64,000 bases of DNA from JAYODZ01 sp965662735 (GCA_965662735.1 CBFIIU010000010.1:1-64000), one strand, 5' to 3'; counted from the stretch's first letter, positions 43,452-52,846 are shown. Numbers and translations: made by a program. The notes: generated by a model from the letters alone, not told the origin.

Positions 43452-44507
43452 ATGCCCCATCTTCTGACTATTCAAGATTTGTCGTGCCAACTGGGCGGCA
43501 ATCTTGTTGTCAATGATTTGTCGTTAACGGTTGCGACAGAGGAAACCGTTTGTCTGCTGGGGCCATCGGGGTGCGGTAAATCGACGACGCTAAGGCTGAT
43601 TGCGGGGCTCGAACGTGCGCATACGGGACGCATTCTCATTGATGATGTTGTTGTGGAGCAGGCAGGGCAGACGAGTGTCGCGCCAGAGCATCGCGGTCTT
43701 GGCTATTTATTTCAAGAATATGCGCTGTTTCCGCATTTAACGCTCGAGCAAAATGTCGCCTTCGGTCTTACGGCTTTAGCGGCGTCCGAGCGCCGTATTC
43801 GGGTTAATGCGCTCATCGAGCGCATTGGTCTGGCTCATTTGAAAAACGCCTATCCAAACAGTTTATCGGGTGGCGAGCAACAACGGGTGGCGCTAGCGCG
43901 GGCATTAGCAGCGCGACCCAGATTGATGCTCATGGATGAGCCTTTTTCAAGTCTCGATCCGCAATTGCGCTCTGATATGCGTGTGATGATTAAGTCGATG
44001 CTGGGTGAGGGGGGAATGGGCTCGGTGATCGTCACCCATGATGCTGATGATGCCATGGCGCTCGCAGATCGAATTGCGGTCATGATTGACGGAAAAATAG
44101 TGCAATCCGGCACCCCTCAGTCGCTGTATTATCAGCCACTGAACCGAACCATTGCGCATATATTTGGCGGGTTTAATGAACTCTCACTTGATGAGGCGTC
44201 TCAATTATTTCCCGAGATACCGTCGAGAGCGCCTGCATCGGCTCGGTCAATGGCTGTACGGTTTGCGGATATCCTGCCAAACCCTATGGCGGGTTCCGCG
44301 CCAGGGTATTCTGCCCATCCAAAAGATCTGCTGAATTTCTCTGCTGATGTCGCAATTCTTCGACAAATGGGCAGTTATGCGCAATGCACCTTGGCACTGC
44401 CGTCTGGTCAAACATGGCGGATGGATTGGTACGGAATTCCGCCACAGACAGGCCGCCATGAATTGATGATCCCGGTTGACCGTATCGTCTTTTTCGACGA
44501 CAACTAA
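43452..44507 (+). CDS. Orphan ABC transporter ATP-binding protein (FbpC/PotA type)
   Basis: 351-residue ATPase with Walker A GPSGCGKST (37-45), signature LSGGEQQR, Walker B LMDEPFSSLDPQLR, H-loop THDADDAMALADRI, and a C-terminal TOBE-like domain (about 250-351). This architecture is that of iron(III), polyamine or sulfate importers. No permease or binding-protein gene is nearby: it sits between scpB and tatA, so it must serve subunits encoded elsewhere. ATG 43452 gives the family N-terminus; GTG 43440, which overlaps the scpB stop, is the alternative. Confidence 0.85.
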   Translation: MPHLLTIQDLSCQLGGNLVVNDLSLTVATEETVCLLGPSGCGKSTTLRLIAGLERAHTGRILIDDVVVEQAGQTSVAPEHRGLGYLFQEYALFPHLTLEQNVAFGLTALAASERRIRVNALIERIGLAHLKNAYPNSLSGGEQQRVALARALAARPRLMLMDEPFSSLDPQLRSDMRVMIKSMLGEGGMGSVIVTHDADDAMALADRIAVMIDGKIVQSGTPQSLYYQPLNRTIAHIFGGFNELSLDEASQLFPEIPSRAPASARSMAVRFADILPNPMAGSAPGYSAHPKDLLNFSADVAILRQMGSYAQCTLALPSGQTWRMDWYGIPPQTGRHELMIPVDRIVFFDDN

Positions 44508-44539
44508 AAACAACTAATCGACTTTTTTAGGATTTTATT

Positions 44540-44752
44540 ATGGGCATTAGCTGGGTACAAATTTTAGTTGTCGTTGTTTTGCTGGTTCTGCTTTTTGGGC
44601 GCGGAAGAATTTCGTCGCTGATGGGCGACGTGGCGCGCGGCATTAAAAGTTTCAAAGCAGGCCTGCGAGAAGATATCGACGCCGATATCGTGCAGGATGA
44701 TCCCCCTATTGTTGATCATAAGCCCAAGCAAGACACGTCGAAAACAAAGTAA
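44540..44752 (+). CDS. tatA: Twin-arginine translocase subunit TatA
   Basis: 70 residues: N-terminal membrane helix (WVQILVVVVLLVLLFGRG), hinge and amphipathic helix (ISSLMGDVARGIKSFKAGL), then an acidic-to-basic polar tail. It oligomerises to form the folded-protein export pore. First of tatABC. Confidence 0.95.
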   Translation: MGISWVQILVVVVLLVLLFGRGRISSLMGDVARGIKSFKAGLREDIDADIVQDDPPIVDHKPKQDTSKTK

Positions 44753-44773
44753 GGTGCAAAGCTAGGTCGCACC

Positions 44774-45211
44774 ATGTTTGATATTGGCTGGACCGAATTG
44801 GTCGTCTTGGGTCTCGTAATCTTGATTGTGCTCGGCCCCAGCGAAATCCCGACCGTGTTGCGATGGATCGGACGGATCACTGGGCAAATACGCCGTGTCG
44901 CCCTCGAATTTCAACGCAATTTAGCATCAATGGATCATCTGACCTCGGGCGACCCGTTTGCAGATAGCCACCCCCCCAAAAATCGATCGGACGGCCCCAA
45001 AGCCGGTTCTGGCCAGCGCACAGTTGCGCCCCCCAAATCCGAGACGGATCAAACCCCTTTGGAGGGTGATCTATTTGCCTCAATGCCGGACATTTCCGAT
45101 GCGCTATCGGATCCTATATCAGGGTCAGAAAAACGATCAGCAAGCCGCTCTGGCAAAGGCCCTAAAAAAACATCACGGGTCGCCTCTAAAGTAAAAAACG
45201 AGGGCTCCTGA
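44774..45211 (+). CDS. tatB: Twin-arginine translocase subunit TatB
   Basis: 145 residues: MFDIGWTELVVLGLVILIVLGPSEIP is the membrane helix with the TatB-specific Glu and GP hinge, followed by the amphipathic RWIGRITGQIRRVALEFQ and a long polar tail. It forms the signal-peptide receptor with TatC. Stop and tatC start overlap by one base (TGATG). Confidence 0.93.
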   Translation: MFDIGWTELVVLGLVILIVLGPSEIPTVLRWIGRITGQIRRVALEFQRNLASMDHLTSGDPFADSHPPKNRSDGPKAGSGQRTVAPPKSETDQTPLEGDLFASMPDISDALSDPISGSEKRSASRSGKGPKKTSRVASKVKNEGS

Positions 45212-46008
45212 TGCACGCGTCAGATGATGAAGCGGAGATTGCACGCTCAGAGGCCCCTTTGATTGAGCATTTGGTGGAGCTCCGGACACGTATTTTATGG
45301 ATATTGGCGATTTTTCTGGTCGCCTTAATTGGCTGTTTATCTTTCGCGGATGATATTTTTCGCCTGCTCCTCATTCCCTATGAACGGGCCGCAGGGACAA
45401 CCAACAAACTTGAGCTCATCTACACCGCGCCGCATGAGTTTTTCTTTACGCAAATTAAGCTCGCAATGTTCGGCGCCATTTTCGTCGGCTTTCCGGCCTA
45501 TGCATATCAAATTTACCGGTTTATAGCCCCGGGCTTGTATCGAAGTGAGCGGCGCATGCTGGTGCCGTTTTTGATTGGGGCGCCGGTTTTGTTTTGTCTG
45601 GGCGCGGGTCTTGTTTTCTTCGTGATCATGCCACTCGCGCTCGATTTTTTCTTGAATATGCAACAGGTCGATACCTCTGGCGCAGATATTCGAATGCTCA
45701 ATCGCGTGAGTGAATATTTGTCCTTTACAATGGTTCTCATGCTGGCCTTTGGCTTATGTTTCCAGCTGCCCATCATCCTGATTGTGTTAGGTCGGATAGG
45801 CATCGTGTCAGCCGATGGGTTACGCAGCAAAAGACGTTACGCAATTGTCATCACCTTTGCGGTTGCCGCTCTTTTAACGCCGCCCGATCTGATCAGCCAA
45901 ATTGGCCTCGCGATCCCGACGCTCATATTGTACGAATTGTCGATATTTGCGGTTGCTCTGCTAGAGAAAAAACGGCAAGAAACGATTGATGCAGAGCTAA
46001 GCGATTGA
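45211..46008 (+). CDS. tatC: Twin-arginine translocase subunit TatC
   Basis: 265-residue polytopic receptor for RR signal peptides with six membrane helices. Family motifs: LIEHLVELRTRIL at the N-terminus, SEFFFTQIK-like HEFFFTQIKLA, FPAYAYQIYRFIAPGLYRSER and the later LLTPPDLISQIGLAIP. Completes tatABC. Confidence 0.95.
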   Translation: MHASDDEAEIARSEAPLIEHLVELRTRILWILAIFLVALIGCLSFADDIFRLLLIPYERAAGTTNKLELIYTAPHEFFFTQIKLAMFGAIFVGFPAYAYQIYRFIAPGLYRSERRMLVPFLIGAPVLFCLGAGLVFFVIMPLALDFFLNMQQVDTSGADIRMLNRVSEYLSFTMVLMLAFGLCFQLPIILIVLGRIGIVSADGLRSKRRYAIVITFAVAALLTPPDLISQIGLAIPTLILYELSIFAVALLEKKRQETIDAELSD

Positions 46009-46089
46009 TGCGTCGGGCTCGGAAATCGTATGAACTCAGTAAACTGAACTAAGAGGGTGTGAGGTTCCGACTCACGTTATTTTCTGTCC

Positions 46090-47373
46090 ATGCTTGATAT
46101 TCATTACATTCGCGAAAATGCAGATCTGGTCGATGCCTTATTAGCGCGGCGAGGGCATGCACCGGTTTCGTCGGATATTCTGGCCCTCGACCAAGCGCGG
46201 CGTGCCGCCGTCACCCATGCGCAAGATCTTCAGTCGGCGCGCAATGCCGCCTCTAAAGGCATTGGTGCGGCTAAAGCAAGTGGCGACGAGGCTGAGGCAC
46301 AGCGGCTCATGGCTGAGGTGGCTGACCTCAAACAGGCTTTGCAGGAAGCGGAAGAGGGCGAGAGGCTTGCCGATGAGGCATTGCGGGCGGCGCTTGCGCC
46401 GATCCCTAATCTGCCGCTTGACGATGTTCCGGTTGGGTCGGATGAGGCCGATAATGTTGAGATCCGAAAAATTGGCACGATCACCGATCGTGGCGATATT
46501 GAGCAGCATTTTGAGATTGGGGAAGCCTTGGGGCTCATGGATTTCAATAGTGCGGGTCAAATTGCCGGCTCCCGCTTTGTTGTCTTGCGTGGCGGGCTGG
46601 CCCGCTTGGAGCGAGCGCTCGGTAATTTTATGCTGGATGTTCACACACAAGAATTCGGGTACACCGAAATTGTGCCGCCATTGCTTGTGAGAGATGAAAG
46701 TTTATTTGGTACCGGACAATTGCCTAAATTTGCCGATGATCAATTTAAGACAACCGATGGGCGATGGCTGATCCCGACGGCGGAAGTGCCGCTCACCAAT
46801 TTGGTGCGTGAGACCATTTTGGAGGCCGAGAACTTACCTCTTCGTGTGACCGCCTATACACCGTGTTTCCGTTCTGAAGCGGGAGCGGCGGGCCGCGACA
46901 CCCGTGGGATGATCCGCCAGCATCAATTCTCTAAAGTTGAACTTGTCAGTGTCGTCGAAGAAGCGGATGGATTGTCCGAATTGGAGCGCATGACGCACTG
47001 CGCGGAGACCATTTTGCAACGTCTCGACCTCAGCTATCGTGTAATGGCGCTGTCGACGGGTGACATGGGCTTTTCTGCGCGCAAAACATATGATCTAGAG
47101 GTCTGGCTGCCTGGGCAAAAAGCCTATCGCGAGATTTCGAGCTGCAGCTATTGCGGAGATTTCCAGGCGCGGCGCATGAATGCGCGTTACCGGTTTAAGG
47201 GCGATAAACAAACGCACTTTGCGCACACCTTAAATGGGTCTGGCTTGGCAGTGGGACGAACCATGGTGGCTATTTTAGAAAATTATCTGCAAGAGGATGG
47301 TTCTGTTCTTATCCCTGAGGCTTTGCATCCTTATTTTGGCGGACAAACAAAGATAGAAAAGAGTGCAATATGA
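46090..47373 (+). CDS. serS: Seryl-tRNA synthetase
   Basis: 427-residue class II synthetase. N-terminal coiled-coil tRNA-binding arm (about 30-105), motif 2 FRSEAGAAGRDTRGMIRQHQFSKVEL, and motif 3 LNGSGLAVGRTMVAILENY. ISSCSYCGDFQARRMNARYR is the active-site region. It overlaps surE by 4 bp (ATGA). Confidence 0.96.
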   Translation: MLDIHYIRENADLVDALLARRGHAPVSSDILALDQARRAAVTHAQDLQSARNAASKGIGAAKASGDEAEAQRLMAEVADLKQALQEAEEGERLADEALRAALAPIPNLPLDDVPVGSDEADNVEIRKIGTITDRGDIEQHFEIGEALGLMDFNSAGQIAGSRFVVLRGGLARLERALGNFMLDVHTQEFGYTEIVPPLLVRDESLFGTGQLPKFADDQFKTTDGRWLIPTAEVPLTNLVRETILEAENLPLRVTAYTPCFRSEAGAAGRDTRGMIRQHQFSKVELVSVVEEADGLSELERMTHCAETILQRLDLSYRVMALSTGDMGFSARKTYDLEVWLPGQKAYREISSCSYCGDFQARRMNARYRFKGDKQTHFAHTLNGSGLAVGRTMVAILENYLQEDGSVLIPEALHPYFGGQTKIEKSAI

Positions 47374-48155
47374 AAAAGCCAATTGGCCGTATTTTAGTCA
47401 CCAATGATGACGGTGTTGATGCGCCGGGGCTCAAAACAGCGCGCAAAATTGCGGCGGCCTTATCGGATGATGTCTGGGTGGTCGCGCCGCGTGAAGAGCA
47501 TAGTGGGGCCAGCCATTCGCTGAGCCTGACCCGACCTTTGCGCCTCTACCGCAGAGCGCCAAAAATTTATGCTGTCACCGGAACGCCGACCGATTGTGTG
47601 ATGGTGGCCACGCGTTCATTGCTCCGCGATGCGCTTCCTGATCTTGTTTTGTCGGGCGTTAATTTTGGACAAAATCTTGCCGAGGATGTGAGCTATTCTG
47701 GCACGGTGGCCGGCGCCAAAGAAGGCACGGTGATGGGCATTCCGTCGATCGCGCTGAGCCAAGCAATACGCCTCGACGGCACGCGCAAGCCGCGTTTTGC
47801 AGTCGCAGAGAAACACGCACCGAACATTATCAAAAAGCTTGTTGAGATGGGATGGCCGCGGGGCACCTTAATGAATATTAATTTTCCAGATGTCGACCCG
47901 CATGATAAATGCGACGTGCGGATAACGAAGCAAGGTCGGCGCGATACCCATCTTCTTAAATTAATGGAGCGCGAAGATCCTCGGGGCGTTCCTTATTTTT
48001 GGTATGACTTTGATCGTCGTATTCAAAAGACGGTTGCGGGCTCTGACATGGATGCGGTCTATTCCGGCATGATTTCGATCACGCCGCTTAAAATGGACCA
48101 TACGGATACGGCGATCCATCGCCGCCTATCAGAGGCTTTTTCAACGGGAAAATGA
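47370..48155 (+). CDS. surE: 5'/3'-nucleotidase SurE
   Basis: 261-residue metal-dependent nucleoside monophosphatase linked to stationary-phase survival. Metal ligands in LVTNDDGVDAPG (D13, D14) and SGVNFGQNLAEDVSYSGTVAGAKEG. It overlaps serS and the next gene by 4 bp each. Usually followed by pcm, which is here absent from this locus. Confidence 0.94.
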   Translation: MKKPIGRILVTNDDGVDAPGLKTARKIAAALSDDVWVVAPREEHSGASHSLSLTRPLRLYRRAPKIYAVTGTPTDCVMVATRSLLRDALPDLVLSGVNFGQNLAEDVSYSGTVAGAKEGTVMGIPSIALSQAIRLDGTRKPRFAVAEKHAPNIIKKLVEMGWPRGTLMNINFPDVDPHDKCDVRITKQGRRDTHLLKLMEREDPRGVPYFWYDFDRRIQKTVAGSDMDAVYSGMISITPLKMDHTDTAIHRRLSEAFSTGK

Positions 48156-49090
48156 GACGGCGTTATTTCCCTCTAGCGCATCTCCCCCTGTTGCTGAGCC
48201 TCTCGGTACTCGCTTCATGCGCGGTGCGCTCAGGCGAATGGTATGACACTCAAAAAGGCGCCAAACCTAATTTCTTTGAACGCCTCGCTGCCCGTTCGTC
48301 AGCGGAGCGCTCGACACAAACCGCACAACCCCTAAAAAAAGGGGTGGTGCGTGTACGCCGTGGCGATAGCTACTATTCCATCGCGCAACGGTATCGGGTT
48401 TCGATGCCCGCATTAATGGCCGCGAATAATGCCAAACCACCGTTTAAGTTGCGGGAAGGGCAAGAGGTGCGGCTCCCCAAGCCCTCCTTTCATACTGTGC
48501 GGCGGGGAGATACGCTTTACAGTCTCGCTCAAACCTATCAAGTGCGGTTGTCAGAGTTGGTTCAGCTGAACGGCAATCTTAATCCCAAAGATTTGCGCGT
48601 CGGGATGAAATTGGCTCTTCCGGGGTCGATCGCCGAGGCACGTTCGTCTGCGTCGTCAACCGCTTCAGCTCGAAATACATCGCGTCCGCCAGCCATTCGC
48701 GCGGCCGCTCCGCCGCGCAAGGGGCGCTTTATTCAACCCGTCAATGGACGCGTGATTTCAAACTTTGGGCCGAAAGCTGGTGGCCTCCATAATGATGGCA
48801 TCAATATTTCCGCCCCCGCGGGTACGCCGGTGAAGGCTGTCGAGAACGGCGTCGTGGTTTATGCGGGAAACGAATTGCGCGGCTATGGAAATCTGGTGCT
48901 GGTCCGCCACAAAGATGGCTGGGTGTCTGCCTATGCGCATGTTCAATCATTTGCGGTTAAACCGGGGCAGCAAGTCAAGCAAGGTGATATTGTTGGGCGG
49001 GTTGGGCAATCGGGGAATGTGGATACGCCGCAACTGCATTTTGAAATTCGTCGCGGAACGCAGGCCGTTGATCCCCGATCCGTATTGTAA
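48152..49090 (+). CDS. LysM/M23 (LytM-factor) lipoprotein, NlpD-like
   Basis: 312-residue envelope protein. The signal ends in a lipobox LASC (20-23), so C23 is probably lipidated. Two LysM peptidoglycan-binding domains (about 64-108 and 113-155) precede a C-terminal M23 domain (about 195-310). In active M23 peptidases the zinc site is HxxxD...HxH. Here the first motif is HNDGINI, with Asn for the Asp ligand, as in amidase activators such as NlpD, while YAH and LHFE remain. It therefore probably activates a cell-wall amidase at division rather than cutting peptidoglycan itself. Overlaps surE. Confidence 0.85.
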   Translation: MRRRYFPLAHLPLLLSLSVLASCAVRSGEWYDTQKGAKPNFFERLAARSSAERSTQTAQPLKKGVVRVRRGDSYYSIAQRYRVSMPALMAANNAKPPFKLREGQEVRLPKPSFHTVRRGDTLYSLAQTYQVRLSELVQLNGNLNPKDLRVGMKLALPGSIAEARSSASSTASARNTSRPPAIRAAAPPRKGRFIQPVNGRVISNFGPKAGGLHNDGINISAPAGTPVKAVENGVVVYAGNELRGYGNLVLVRHKDGWVSAYAHVQSFAVKPGQQVKQGDIVGRVGQSGNVDTPQLHFEIRRGTQAVDPRSVL

Positions 49091-49175
49091 ACACCATTTC
49101 AGGCATCGCGACCCGTATGGATGGTGGGCTTGTCACTTTATGATGTTTTACACCCATAAACCCTTGTCCAAAGGA

Positions 49176-49203
49176 TTGAAAAAGCAAGTGATTCATCTAT
49201 AGT
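49176..49203 (+). promoter_or_regulatory. Candidate sigma-70 promoter for yajC-secDF
   Basis: TTGAAA (49176-49181) and TATAGT (49198-49203) are separated by 16 bases, 28 bp before the yajC ATG. The 140-bp gap after the M23 gene makes a new promoter here reasonable. Confidence 0.45.
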
Positions 49204-49231
49204 CCCATGAGTTTCTAAATAGGGGAATTTT

Positions 49232-49555
49232 ATGTTCATCACTCCAGCCTACGCTCAAGCGGCAACCACGGGCGGCAGCCTTTTTGAGCTGTTTTTTCCG
49301 CTTATTTTGGTGTTTGCCATTATTTATTTCATGATCTTGCGGCCGCAACAAAAGCGACAAAAAGAACATGCTCAAATGATTGAAGCGCTGCGGCGCGGTG
49401 ACCGTGTGATCACGCAAGGCGGCATTATTGGAAAAGTGAGTAAAGTCCATGACGATGAGCTCGAGATCGAAATTTCTGATGGTGTGCGCGTGCATGTGAT
49501 CAAAAACATGGTTGTTTCAGTAAATAGTAAGAGCGAACCCGCTAAATCGGAATAA
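49232..49555 (+). CDS. yajC: Sec translocase accessory subunit YajC
   Basis: 107 residues: short N-terminus, one membrane helix (ELFFPLILVFAIIYFMILRPQQKR) and a small cytoplasmic domain with RRGDRVITQGGIIGKVSKV. Part of the SecDF-YajC complex that assists protein export. Followed after 3 bp by secD. Confidence 0.95.
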   Translation: MFITPAYAQAATTGGSLFELFFPLILVFAIIYFMILRPQQKRQKEHAQMIEALRRGDRVITQGGIIGKVSKVHDDELEIEISDGVRVHVIKNMVVSVNSKSEPAKSE

Positions 49556-49558
49556 ACC

Positions 49559-51175
49559 ATGCTGAATTTTTCATCCTACAAAATGATTGGCGTGTTGGGC
49601 GTGGTTGCGTTCGGCATTTTGTTCTCGGCGCCAAATTTTATGAGCCAATCTATGCGGGAGAGTGTTTCTGGTTTTTTGCCCAGTAACACGTTGAACCTCG
49701 GTCTGGATTTGCGCGGAGGCTCGCATTTGCTGCTCGAGGTCGACACAAATAGTGTTGAAACCGAGCGCCTCGAATCTCTGGTCTCGGATATTCGGGTCGA
49801 GCTGCGAACGGCGTCAGTCGGCTATACCGGGCTGGGTCTCAAGAATAACGCGGTCGAACTGACTTTGCGTGACAGCGATCAAATGGATGCAGCGAGAGAA
49901 GCGCTCAAGGCGCTTGATCAGCCTGTCTTTGGAAATTTGTTTGCTGCAGGCGTAACCGCGAGCGAGCTGGTGATCGAGCAAGCGGGCGAGCGTGGTTTAC
50001 GCGTGTCGTTTTCTCCCGAAGCCGTGCAAGCGCGGCTCGCGCGAACGGTGCAACAATCGATCGAAATTATTCGACGCCGGGTCGACGAGTTGGGAACCAC
50101 CGAGCCGGTGATCCAGCGGCAGGGTGATAATCGCATTGTCGTGCAGGTCCCTGGCTTGGATGATCCCGAACGTCTCAAGGCGCTTTTGGGGCAAACGGCG
50201 AAGCTCAATTTTCATCTCGTCGATCCCAATGTCTCCGCTTACGAGGCTCAGCAAACGCGTCGCATGCCTCCCGGTACCATGATCGTGTTCTCCGAGTCCG
50301 AGCCGGCCATACCCTATCTCATCCAGCGCCGGGCAATGGTCAGTGGGGAGCGTTTAGTTGACGCGAGCATGGGGTTTGATCCGAGTACCGGATCGCCCGA
50401 AGTTCTTTTCCGCTTCGACACAGTAGGAGCAAAACGATTTGGTGAAGTGACCAAAGCCAATGTGGGGCGTCCCTTTGCCATCGTGCTCGATGGCAAGGTT
50501 ATATCTGCACCAGTCATCCAGACTGCGATTTTGGGTGGATCGGGTCGGATTACCGGCAATTTCTCTGTGCAAGAAGCAAATGATCTCTCTATTTTGCTGC
50601 GGGCGGGCGCCTTGCCTGCACCAATGTATATTCTTGAAGAGCGAACAGTCGGGCCGGGTCTGGGTGCGGACTCGATTGAAGCGGGTGAAAAAGCTCTGGC
50701 GATTGGTTTCGTAGCCGTCGTGGTTTTCATGATATTGAGCTACAATCTTTTTGGTGTGTTCGCCAATGTGGCGCTGGTCGCAAACTTAATTCTGATCATG
50801 GGGGCGTTATCGGCTCTGCAGGCGACGCTGACGCTTCCGGGGATTGCGGGGATCGTTCTCACCGTTGGTATGGCCGTTGACGCCAATGTTCTGATTTTTG
50901 AGCGTATTCGGGAAGAAATGGCGGAGGGGCGAGGGCCTTTAATTGCCATTGAGCGAGGATACGGACAAGCTCTGAGCACAATTATGGATGCCAATATTAC
51001 GACGCTTTTGGCCGGTATTATTTTGTTTCAATTGGGGTCAGGCCCAATCCGGGGTTTTGCTGTGACGCTGGCCATCGGCATTGTGTCCTCCGTCTTCACA
51101 GCCTTTGTGCTGACCCGCTTGTTCATCGCCCTTTGGGTGCGCAATCACCGTCGCGATGTCACCTTGCCGGTGTGA
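49559..51175 (+). CDS. secD: Protein translocase subunit SecD
   Basis: 538 residues, six membrane helices with a large periplasmic P1 domain after the first. Motifs: LGLDLRGGSHLLLEVD, FSVQEANDLSILLRAGALPAP, and GMAVDANVLIFERIREE in helix 4-5. Uses the proton gradient to pull preproteins through SecYEG from the periplasmic side. Confidence 0.96.
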   Translation: MLNFSSYKMIGVLGVVAFGILFSAPNFMSQSMRESVSGFLPSNTLNLGLDLRGGSHLLLEVDTNSVETERLESLVSDIRVELRTASVGYTGLGLKNNAVELTLRDSDQMDAAREALKALDQPVFGNLFAAGVTASELVIEQAGERGLRVSFSPEAVQARLARTVQQSIEIIRRRVDELGTTEPVIQRQGDNRIVVQVPGLDDPERLKALLGQTAKLNFHLVDPNVSAYEAQQTRRMPPGTMIVFSESEPAIPYLIQRRAMVSGERLVDASMGFDPSTGSPEVLFRFDTVGAKRFGEVTKANVGRPFAIVLDGKVISAPVIQTAILGGSGRITGNFSVQEANDLSILLRAGALPAPMYILEERTVGPGLGADSIEAGEKALAIGFVAVVVFMILSYNLFGVFANVALVANLILIMGALSALQATLTLPGIAGIVLTVGMAVDANVLIFERIREEMAEGRGPLIAIERGYGQALSTIMDANITTLLAGIILFQLGSGPIRGFAVTLAIGIVSSVFTAFVLTRLFIALWVRNHRRDVTLPV

Positions 51176-51186
51176 GGAGAAAATAA

Positions 51187-52116
51187 ATGCTTAAGTTACG
51201 ATTAGTGCCGGCTGAAACCGCAATAAAGTTTATTAAATATCGGTTTGTCGCATTTTTATTCAGCCTGTCCTTGATTGTCGCCTCCGCTATCAGTCTGGCG
51301 ACACAGGGGTTGAATTTTGGGATTGATTTTAAAGGCGGAACGCTGGTCGAGGCGAAACAAGAAAACGCCATTGATATTGGGAGCCTGCGTAGCCGATTGA
51401 ACGGGTTGAAGCTCGGAGATGTTCAAATTCAAGAGTTTGGAAACCCACAAACCGTTCTCATTCGAATTCCAGAGCAAGCCGGAGCCAGTGACACCAGCAA
51501 TGATCTCTCTGCTGTAGAACAAATCCGTGGCGAGATCGAAGGTGAGTTTGAAATTCGTCGGGTTGAGATTGTTGGTCCTCAAATCAGCGACGAGCTCATC
51601 GAGGCTGGCATTTTAGCTGTTGTTCTCGCGGTCGTGGCCATGTTGATTTATATTTGGTTCCGGTTTGAATGGCAGTTCAGCCTGGGAGCGGTTCTTGCGC
51701 TGATCCACGATGTGATTGCCACATTGGGGATTTTTTCGATCCTTCAACTCGAGTTTAATATCTCTATTCTGGCGGCGATTTTGACGATTGTTGGGTATTC
51801 GATGAATGACACAGTTGTGGTTTATGATCGTGTGCGCGAAAATCTGAGGAAGTATAAGAAAATTCCTTTGGGTGACTTGCTCGACCAATCGGTGAACAAC
51901 ACTTTATCTCGAACTGTCATGACGTCCTTTACGACCCTAATTGCTTTATTCTCTCTGTACTTACTCGGGGGCGAGGTCATCGAAGGATTTACGTTTGCTA
52001 TGATTTGGGGCGTGATTGTTGGAACCTATTCATCGATTTTTGTCGCGGCACCCATTTTGTTAATTTTCGGCGTGAAACGCGATTGGTCCGAGGTGAAAAC
52101 AGCGGATGCAACTTGA
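51187..52116 (+). CDS. secF: Protein translocase subunit SecF
   Basis: 309 residues, six membrane helices: GLNFGIDFKGGTLVEA at the first loop and GYSMNDTVVVYDRVREN in the core. Partner of SecD, 11 bp downstream of it, and in the same operon. Confidence 0.96.
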   Translation: MLKLRLVPAETAIKFIKYRFVAFLFSLSLIVASAISLATQGLNFGIDFKGGTLVEAKQENAIDIGSLRSRLNGLKLGDVQIQEFGNPQTVLIRIPEQAGASDTSNDLSAVEQIRGEIEGEFEIRRVEIVGPQISDELIEAGILAVVLAVVAMLIYIWFRFEWQFSLGAVLALIHDVIATLGIFSILQLEFNISILAAILTIVGYSMNDTVVVYDRVRENLRKYKKIPLGDLLDQSVNNTLSRTVMTSFTTLIALFSLYLLGGEVIEGFTFAMIWGVIVGTYSSIFVAAPILLIFGVKRDWSEVKTADAT

Positions 52117-52183
52117 TGCAGTCGCTGGAAACGTTAAACTCATTTGGTAAATTGATTCGTTCCTGGAAAGGGGGAGGTAAGCA

Positions 52184-52786
52184 ATGGCTTCTATCTTAAC
52201 GTCTTTGCGTAACACAGTGATTGCGGGTTTTATTCTCGCATTCTTACTGGAGCTTATGTATCTGAATAATGGCGGGGCATTTGATACAAATTTTTATGCC
52301 TTTTTGTTTCGGTGGCTTCACGTTCTCAGCGGCGTGATGTGGATTGGCCTGTTGTACTATTTCAACTTCGTGCAAATTCCCAACATGCCAAACATTCCTG
52401 ATGAGCAAAAGCCTGCGATTAGCAAGGTGATTGCGCCAGCGGCACTGTTCTGGTTCCGGTGGGCAGCGCTTGCGACCATTGTGACAGGGCTCATTCTTGG
52501 ATATCTCAATGGATATATTCACGATGCCATGAGCTTGGGCATGATGAATGATTTCCAAGTTCCCAAGAACATCGCCATTGGTATAGGCATGTGGCTCGGC
52601 ATTATTATGGGTTTCAATGTGTGGTTTGTCATTTGGCCAAACCAAAAACGCGCCCTGGGCCTTGTTGAAGCTGATGCGGAAACAAAAGCGGCATCGGCCC
52701 GCACGGCTATGTTGTTCTCACGGACCAACACCATGCTGTCGATCCCGATGCTGTTTGCCATGGTATCGGCACAAAATATTTATTAA
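52184..52786 (+). CDS. Four-to-six-helix membrane protein, urate hydroxylase PuuD-like N-domain
   Basis: 200-residue integral membrane protein with about five hydrophobic segments. It resembles the membrane domain (PF06181) of the urate oxidase PuuD family: FLFRWLHVLSGVMWIGLLYYFNFVQIP has the conserved WLHxxxGxxWIG and could hold haem. The C-terminal cytochrome c domain of full-length PuuD is missing, and no purine genes are nearby, so urate oxidation is doubtful; an electron-transfer or quinone-linked membrane role is possible. GGAGG lies about 7 bases before the ATG. A strong terminator follows, ending the sec transcript. Confidence 0.6.
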   Translation: MASILTSLRNTVIAGFILAFLLELMYLNNGGAFDTNFYAFLFRWLHVLSGVMWIGLLYYFNFVQIPNMPNIPDEQKPAISKVIAPAALFWFRWAALATIVTGLILGYLNGYIHDAMSLGMMNDFQVPKNIAIGIGMWLGIIMGFNVWFVIWPNQKRALGLVEADAETKAASARTAMLFSRTNTMLSIPMLFAMVSAQNIY

Positions 52787-52806
52787 TGTTTAGTAAGATT
52801 GTATTG

Positions 52807-52833
52807 AAAAGGGCCGCTCTGCGGCCCTTTTTT
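52807..52833 (+). terminator. Rho-independent terminator after the PuuD-like gene
   Basis: A-run, then GGGCCGC, loop TCT, GCGGCCC and six T: a 7-bp perfect GC stem with T tail, 24 bp after the stop at 52786. Confidence 0.93.
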
Positions 52834-52846
52834 ATGGTGGTTTCTG

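Noticed and set aside
46157..46690. 177-codon + strand open frame inside serS
   Set aside because: Alternative frame of serS coiled-coil region, Arg/Leu-rich composition; serS motifs are intact.
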